A stretch of 64,000 bases of DNA from the NCBI GenBank assembly GCA_965226645.1, contig CBDDDL010000004.1, positions 682,001 to 746,000 on the forward strand. The letters run 5' to 3'. Under the pieces are notes generated by a model. It made no database searches. It saw only the letters and a program-made list of their open reading frames with translations, and was not told the DNA's origin. How positions within the stretch are numbered: position 1 is the first letter of the stretch; every line of letters starts with the position of its first letter. The stretch comes from Poriferisodalis sp965226645 (GTDB taxonomy: Bacteria > Actinomycetota > Acidimicrobiia > Acidimicrobiales > Poriferisodalaceae). Made by a program: the position numbers and the translations under genes. This document shows positions 59,243-64,000 of the stretch, piece after piece.

Positions 59243-59968
59243 ATGAATCAACTGCTGCAGCGCATACGTCGATCGCACAGACCGTTGAAGCGCGCAACGG
59301 CAGCCGTGGTGCTCGCGTTCGGCGGCGTCGTCCTTGCCGGCGGTCCAGCTGTGCACGCGGCGGACGTCCCCATCGATCTTCCGCCTGTCAACCTTCACCT
59401 GAACGCCTGCTTTCCTGAGCCATCGCTTCCCGCGCCTCCGTACTTGGGCCCAGCCATCGAGGGTGCGCTCATCTACGACGACTGGATCGCTTCCGTCGTC
59501 ACCGCAATGCAGGGTTGCCAGACGCTGCGCGTGCCGATGTTCGGTGAACTCCGCATCCCGCTCGCCGACCCGATCATGAGCTCGGAGTTCGGTGCTCGTT
59601 TTCACCCCGTTCACCGCCGGTGGCTGCCGCATACCGGAGTCGATCTCGTCGACCGGGAGCGACGCTGGCGGGTTCCAGTCCTGACTGCGGGCATGGGCAC
59701 CGTCATTGCGACGGGAAGCTACGCGGCCTACGGGCGCTCGGTGATCATCGGTCACGGAGAGCGGGTCGCCACGGTTTATGCGCACTTGAGCAGCATCAAC
59801 GTACGCGTGGGCGACCACGTGGACGCGGGCGACCAGGTGGGGCGGCTTGGTTCGACCGGCGCCGTGACGGGTGCACACCTGCACTTCGAGTTGCGACTCA
59901 GCGGTGCGGCCGTGGACCCGCTCGACTACGTGGCACCATGGCCACAGCCACCCCAAGGTCATTTCTGA
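59243..59968 (+). CDS. M23-family peptidoglycan metallopeptidase (LytM-type)
   Basis: A 241-residue secreted peptidase with an N-terminal basic stretch and signal segment (18-39, cleavage near 39-40 at VHA-AD). The LytM zinc motif is complete: LPHTGVDLVDRE (His130 and Asp134), YAHLSS (His181) and GAHLHFELR (His212-Leu-His214). It cuts peptidoglycan cross-bridges and may act in division or wall remodelling. An extracytoplasmic linker precedes the catalytic domain. GGGGGGAGG lies 7 nt before ATG 59243, a strong ribosome site, so this gene is leadered. It converges on the AI-2E gene. Confidence 0.93.
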   Translation: MNQLLQRIRRSHRPLKRATAAVVLAFGGVVLAGGPAVHAADVPIDLPPVNLHLNACFPEPSLPAPPYLGPAIEGALIYDDWIASVVTAMQGCQTLRVPMFGELRIPLADPIMSSEFGARFHPVHRRWLPHTGVDLVDRERRWRVPVLTAGMGTVIATGSYAAYGRSVIIGHGERVATVYAHLSSINVRVGDHVDAGDQVGRLGSTGAVTGAHLHFELRLSGAAVDPLDYVAPWPQPPQGHF

Positions 59969-59993
59969 CTGCTTCTCGCCGGACGCGCCCACC

Positions 59994-61205
59994 TCAGCGG
60001 GGCGCTGGCGCGTCGGTTCCGGCTGCCGAATCGGCGTCCCCAATCGCGTTGTCTGCTTCATCCGCCATTGCTGGTCCGTCAGGTTCGTCAGATTCGCTTT
60101 CGTGGGTCTCGAACAGAACGGACTCAATGAGCTCGTGCCGTTTGACGTAGGTCGATACGAACGCCTTTACCGTTGCAGCCGCAGGCACCGCCAGCAGCGC
60201 ACCGGCCGAGCCCAGCAAGGCGGCACCCACGAGGACCGAGCCGAAGGCCACCGCAGGATGGATGTTCATCGTGTGCGCGGTCACGCGGGGTGCCAGCAGG
60301 TAGTTCTCGAGCTGCTGGTACGCGAGCACCACGATCGCCACCCAGATCGCCGAGATCGGGTTGTCGAGCAACGCGATGAGCAGCGGCAGCACCCCCGCCA
60401 AGTAGGTGCCGACGACCGGCACGAACTGTGAGAGCACGCCCACCCACATGGCGAGCGGAGCCGGGAACGGCACTCCGATGATGGCGAATGCGACCCAGTG
60501 GAACAGGAAAGCTGCGAAGGCGAGCAGGGTGCGGGAATAGATGTAGCCGCCGGTCTTGTCGATGGCTAGCTCCCAGCCACGCAGCACCATCGCTTGGCGG
60601 GTCGGAGCCAGGGCCGAGCACAGGAGGCGGCGAAGTCGAGGCCCGTCGGCCACGAGGTAGAAGGTGAACAGCGCCATCGTCAGCAGCTGCACCGCGACGT
60701 TCACGACGGCGGAGCTGACCGACACGAGGTTGCTGGCCACGTCGCTGGCCAGCGATGCAGCGCTCCCGCCCTCGGTGAATTGCGCCGCGAGCTCGTCGGT
60801 GCTGAGCTGGACGCCGAACTGTTCGTCGGCCCAGCGTTCAATGTCCGACAGATAGCCCGGAGCGGCGTCGATGAGCTTGACGATCTGATCGGCCAGCACC
60901 GATGCCATGGCCGCCGCGAATCCCGCCGCGGCCGCGCCGAACACCGAGAAGACGAATGCGGTACCGAGCCCCCGACGCCACCCTCGACGCGCGAGCCAGT
61001 TCACCGCAGGCTCCATCGCAAACGACAGGAACAGCGACACCAGCAGGACCACCAAGAGGTTGCGCAGCTTGTCGATCAACCACGCGGCCGTCGCCAGGCC
61101 CACAACTGCGGCCATGGCCAAGCCGATCGCGCGTGGCACCCAGCGCGGCATTCGGTCGCGCTCGGACAACTCGAGATCGGCGCGACGCTGGGGTTCACTC
61201 GCCAT
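59994..61205 (-). CDS. AI-2E/PerM-family transporter
   Basis: A 403-residue integral membrane protein of the AI-2E (PerM/YdiK) family. Hydrophobic segments around 25-70, then LLVVLLVSLFLSFAMEPAVNWL and GLGTAFVFSVFG, and the conserved GVPFPAPLAMWVGVLSQFVPVVGTYLAG and LAPRVTAHTMNIHPAVAFGSVLVG in the second half, are diagnostic. About eight helices are predicted; the C-terminal 40 residues are acidic and disordered. Family members export small molecules or Na+. ATG 61205 overlaps the end of hisN and follows GGGAGGG. It is the last gene of an antiporter-hisN-transporter operon. Confidence 0.88.
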   Translation of the reverse strand: MASEPQRRADLELSERDRMPRWVPRAIGLAMAAVVGLATAAWLIDKLRNLLVVLLVSLFLSFAMEPAVNWLARRGWRRGLGTAFVFSVFGAAAAGFAAAMASVLADQIVKLIDAAPGYLSDIERWADEQFGVQLSTDELAAQFTEGGSAASLASDVASNLVSVSSAVVNVAVQLLTMALFTFYLVADGPRLRRLLCSALAPTRQAMVLRGWELAIDKTGGYIYSRTLLAFAAFLFHWVAFAIIGVPFPAPLAMWVGVLSQFVPVVGTYLAGVLPLLIALLDNPISAIWVAIVVLAYQQLENYLLAPRVTAHTMNIHPAVAFGSVLVGAALLGSAGALLAVPAAATVKAFVSTYVKRHELIESVLFETHESESDEPDGPAMADEADNAIGDADSAAGTDAPAPR

Positions 61206-62016
61206 GACCGCCCTCCCCCGGAGATGCCATAGCGGCGACGATGGCCGCATGCAGCAGCCCATTGGTAGCGATGCCGCTGCGGTTGCGGTATTCGGGCCTG
61301 CCATCGACATCAGTGAAGATTCCGCCGGCCTCGGACATGATCACTGGCATCGGGGCCAGGTCCCATGTCTCGCACACCGGGTCGATCATGGCCTCAGCCT
61401 GTCCGGTTGCGACGAGGAAATAGCCGTACGCGTCGCCCCATGTGCGCATCATTGCGCCGTCGGCGCGAAGTGCGGTGAATTGTTCAGGCTCAAAGGTCTC
61501 GAAGCTGGAGGTGTTGACCATGGCCCCCCGCAGATCAGGGTGATCGCTCACCGAACAGCGATGATCTCCGAGCCAACTGCCCGTGCCGCGGCCAGCGGCA
61601 AGCGTCAACCCCATAGCGGGAAGGTCGATCACACCGACCAACGGGCCGAAGGGGTCCACCAGCGCAATAAGCGTCGCGTACAGCGGAACACCCCTCACGA
61701 AGCCCCGTGTCCCGTCGATGGGATCGACGATCCAGGTTCGGCCGCGAGGTCGGATTGAACCGCCTTGCTCCTCACCGAAAATCGCATCACCGGGGAACTG
61801 CTCGGCGATTCGCTCCCGGACGAGACGTTCAGCTGCCTGGTCGGCTTCGGTCACCTCTGTCCCGTCCCGCTTCCAGGCGACTCCGAGGTCGCGCCGGCCG
61901 AACCAGCGCAGCGTGAGTGCTCCCGCTGCAACAGCGATGTCGCGCGCCGCCTCCACAAGCGACTCGCTGGCGTCCGGAGAATCTCCGCCCGGTAGGGCGT
62001 CGGACCCCGGGCTCAT
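61195..62016 (-). CDS. hisN: inositol-monophosphatase family, probably histidinol-phosphatase
   Basis: A 273-residue Mg-dependent phosphatase of the IMPase family. The metal-binding set GEEQGG, WIVDPIDGTRGFVRGVP and CETWDLAPMPVIMSEAGG is complete. The HisN-type actinobacterial proteins act in histidine synthesis, removing phosphate from histidinol phosphate; inositol or fructose bisphosphate substrates are alternatives. ATG 62016 overlaps the antiporter stop (ATGA) and its own end overlaps the transporter start by 11 nt, so expression is tightly coupled. No other his genes are in the window, which keeps the assignment tentative. Confidence 0.8.
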   Translation of the reverse strand: MSPGSDALPGGDSPDASESLVEAARDIAVAAGALTLRWFGRRDLGVAWKRDGTEVTEADQAAERLVRERIAEQFPGDAIFGEEQGGSIRPRGRTWIVDPIDGTRGFVRGVPLYATLIALVDPFGPLVGVIDLPAMGLTLAAGRGTGSWLGDHRCSVSDHPDLRGAMVNTSSFETFEPEQFTALRADGAMMRTWGDAYGYFLVATGQAEAMIDPVCETWDLAPMPVIMSEAGGIFTDVDGRPEYRNRSGIATNGLLHAAIVAAMASPGEGGHGE

Positions 62017-63644
62017 TCGTTCCGCCCCGGGCTCTGCCACGGCAGCCGGCGAGGTCGCGGCGGCTCCTCGGATTCCGGCATGTTCAGCGGGAAGGTCAAC
62101 ACCGGCACCGTGAGCTGGCGAGCGATCCGCTCGGACGGCAGCAGCACCAGCCGCGAGGCGCCCGCTGGTGGACGCGGTGCGAACAGAACGACGAGATCTG
62201 CGTGATGTTGGCTGCGTGAACGCACCACTGCGCCGGCGAAGCTCTCGTTGCGCAGCGAGCGGAATTCGAAGTCGACATCGCGGCTGCCGCACCGCTCCCC
62301 AATCTTGGCTGCGTGCGGCTCGTCACGTTCTCCCGGCATCAGCACGACCAGCGACGAACGCCATCGAGCCGCCTGATCGATCAGCCACTCGGGCAACTCC
62401 ACCGCCACCGGTGCAGCGACCAGCACGCGGGCCGGCAGCTCGAACTGCTCTGGAGCGGACCCATTCACTTCTTCTTCGGACGACCAGCCACGCAAATCGC
62501 GGGCAACCAGCAGTGGTCCGACCAGCTCGAACAACACGACGGCACCCAGCACCACCGTCGCGGCCTCCGCACCCGGGGCGCCGAGACGTTCTGACGCGAT
62601 GACCGCCAAGCCCACTGCAACACCCGCCTGAGGTGTCAGGTTGACACCCAGCCGCAACGACCTGCGCCAGCCGAGGCCGCCGATCAAGCCCCCAGTCAAG
62701 CCACCGACGATCTTCGCTGCTACGCGCACGACGACGTAAGCGATGCCGACAACGCCAACCTTGGGCACATCGGCGAGATGGATGGAGGCGCCGGCGAGAG
62801 CGAAGAACAGCAGGTACAGCGGCTGTTCGACGGTCTTGATCGTCCGGAACATCCTGACCGAGAACGACTGCGGCGAAACGGTCGCCGCCGTGGCTCCCGC
62901 AATCAGCGCCGCCAGCGGCAGCGAGATGTCCAGCCAGCCCGCGATGGTCCACCCGATGACGATGTGCACCAGCACGAACAACAGGAGCTCACCGGAGGTC
63001 TCGATCTGAATTCCGAGCCGCGAGATGAACAAGCCGAGCATGAGGCCCAGCACGGCCCCGCCGATGCCCAGCTGCACGAAGTCGAACAGAGCGCTGCCGA
63101 CGTCAGCGGCTTCGTCGGAGAGCAACAGCGCGATCGGCAGCACGGCGGCGAACGTGGTGGTGGCCAGCGCGTCGGCCACCGCGTGCGTTCCCACAATGCC
63201 GGTGGGATAGCTGCCCCTCGCCTTTACCGAACTCACAATGTGCGCGATGGTCATCGGCGCGCCAGCACCGGCGAGCGCACCGAGCACCAGCGCCACCGAG
63301 CGGTCTGCTCCGAGCCTGCTCGTCACCCAGTACACCGCTATTGCGCTCAGCGCAAACTGCACGACACCGGTTGTGAGCGTCCATCGCGCCGCCCGCAGCG
63401 CACGCACCGACACGCGCTCGCCGATCACGAACATGAGAACTGCGAGCGCCACCTCAGTGACGGGTCGCAACGCGATGAGCGATGGTTCGTCGATCAGATT
63501 GATGAACGGCGGGCCTGAGGGGCCGAGCAGAGCGCCGACGATGAGGAACGCGACCAGCTCGGGCAGATTATGGCGTGCCAGTAAGCGGCTGGCCAGGTAC
63601 GCCAGCCAAGCCAATACAGCGAAGGCGACGAGCGTGTCGTTCAT
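62013..63644 (-). CDS. cation:proton antiporter (CPA2-type) with C-terminal cytoplasmic domain
   Basis: A 543-residue membrane protein. The N-terminal 390 residues hold about 12 helices: LVAFLIVGALLGPSGPPFI, VALAVLMFVIGERVSV, and GGAVLGLMLGLFISRLGI, as in CPA2 Na+/H+ and K+/H+ antiporters. The C-terminal 150 residues (from WSSEEEVNGS) look like a soluble universal-stress-protein-like regulatory part with VLVAAPVAVELPEW and VLLPSERIARQLTVPVL. It probably exchanges Na+ or K+ for protons. ATG 63644 has GAGG upstream. First gene of the operon with hisN and the AI-2E transporter. Confidence 0.87.
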   Translation of the reverse strand: MNDTLVAFAVLAWLAYLASRLLARHNLPELVAFLIVGALLGPSGPPFINLIDEPSLIALRPVTEVALAVLMFVIGERVSVRALRAARWTLTTGVVQFALSAIAVYWVTSRLGADRSVALVLGALAGAGAPMTIAHIVSSVKARGSYPTGIVGTHAVADALATTTFAAVLPIALLLSDEAADVGSALFDFVQLGIGGAVLGLMLGLFISRLGIQIETSGELLLFVLVHIVIGWTIAGWLDISLPLAALIAGATAATVSPQSFSVRMFRTIKTVEQPLYLLFFALAGASIHLADVPKVGVVGIAYVVVRVAAKIVGGLTGGLIGGLGWRRSLRLGVNLTPQAGVAVGLAVIASERLGAPGAEAATVVLGAVVLFELVGPLLVARDLRGWSSEEEVNGSAPEQFELPARVLVAAPVAVELPEWLIDQAARWRSSLVVLMPGERDEPHAAKIGERCGSRDVDFEFRSLRNESFAGAVVRSRSQHHADLVVLFAPRPPAGASRLVLLPSERIARQLTVPVLTFPLNMPESEEPPRPRRLPWQSPGRNE

Positions 63645-63778
63645 AGCCGCCTCACGGCTCCCGCCGCCGCGCTGATTCTGTTGCCGGCCGGTCCGTGCGT
63701 GACCGTGCTTCCACCGGTGTCACTGCAGCCAGTCCCGCGAGCTCAGCGGATCTCGCCGGCTCTGGCGCCGGCGAGCGC

Positions 63779-64000
63779 CTAGCTGTCGGCGACGACTGGC
63801 TCGAAGTTCGGATCGCGCTGCTCGACGAAGCTCTGCACGCCCTCTTTGAAGTCTGGACGACGGAGTGATTCGCGCATGAGGGCGTTCGATTCCTCCAAGG
63901 CGTCGCTGCGACCCATGTCGAGCTGGCTCCACACCTGACCCTTGATCTGCGCCATCGACCAAGGAGCGCTGTATCGACCCAGATCGCGGGCGTAGCTGAC
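63779..64000 (-). CDS. enoyl-CoA hydratase/isomerase family, C-terminal end (5' truncated)
   Basis: The right edge of the window cuts a minus-strand gene; the last 73 codons are visible. YARDLGRYSAPWSMAQIKGQVW is the helix that follows the crotonase core, and SLRRPDFKEGVQSFVEQRDPNF is the typical end of enoyl-CoA hydratases. The stop is TAG at 63779-63781. The active-site Glu residues are outside the window. It would act in beta-oxidation or a related CoA pathway, as does the fused enzyme at 17128. About 135 bp separate it from the antiporter gene. Confidence 0.8.
   Translation of the reverse strand, partial: VSYARDLGRYSAPWSMAQIKGQVWSQLDMGRSDALEESNALMRESLRRPDFKEGVQSFVEQRDPNFEPVVADS

Overview
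The window is high-GC, gene-dense DNA with no rRNA, tRNA, CRISPR array, transposase or integrase that I can see. Actinomycetota is the best fit: fused FO synthase (FbiC) for coenzyme F420, an F420-type DUF385 oxidoreductase, monomeric NADP-isocitrate dehydrogenase, DUF3151 and DUF4031 proteins, and many GTG starts. The mix of catabolic enzymes resembles environmental Acidimicrobiia, but that class assignment is an inference. Coordinates are window coordinates and CDS ends include the stop codon.

Layout. 1-9130: catabolic enzymes (two alpha/beta hydrolases, an amidohydrolase, a quinone reductase, lumazine synthase, a fused hydantoinase/5-oxoprolinase and a MOSC protein). 9348-15115: an overlapping sbcD-sbcC-like pair, a Phd/VapC toxin-antitoxin pair with a palindromic operator, and a frameshifted DUF4143 ATPase. 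15327-25108: ilvE with an HD-domain diiron-oxygenase-like gene, a fused beta-oxidation enzyme with a TauD/TfdA dioxygenase, an Ldh2-type dehydrogenase, a tricarballylate-dehydrogenase-like flavoprotein and isocitrate dehydrogenase. 25175-28088: argG, a 109-bp element with terminal inverted repeats, and an M20 peptidase. 28134-38466: F420 oxidoreductase, a FIST sensor, transketolase, transaldolase, an HxlR regulator overlapping fbiC, and a TlpA/CcdA-like redox pair. 38625-42387: glcD-glcE-glcF glycolate oxidase operon. 42576-50482: a Cys-rich protein, a DUF3151-mobA-rnd operon, pyruvate kinase, and a phosphatase/phosphodiesterase group. 50493-58775: a second GlcD-like oxidase, a gamma-glutamyltransferase homologue, a degenerate GGDEF protein, FAH hydrolase, an AlkA-like glycosylase, an AtuA-like protein and a hydrolase. 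58865-64000: DUF4031, an M23 peptidase, an antiporter-hisN-AI-2E operon and the end of an enoyl-CoA hydratase.

The most consistent signal is regulatory. About twenty operon-leading genes carry a TANNNT hexamer ending only 6-10 nt before the start codon and lack a usable Shine-Dalgarno, which is the signature of leaderless transcription. Genes inside operons instead overlap their neighbours by 4 nt (ATGA or GTGA) or carry GGAGG-like sites. Several divergent pairs have two such hexamers back to back. Start codons were chosen with this rule where other evidence was thin.

The only stretch above 300 bases without a gene is 26507-26903, which holds the inverted-repeat element and the promoter region of the M20 peptidase gene. 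No single undescribed multi-gene system is proven. The best leads are the ilvE-linked HD oxygenase, the HxlR-fbiC coupling, the pyruvate kinase and SbcD homologues with altered metal sites, and the mobile-looking or duplicated intergenic sequences.
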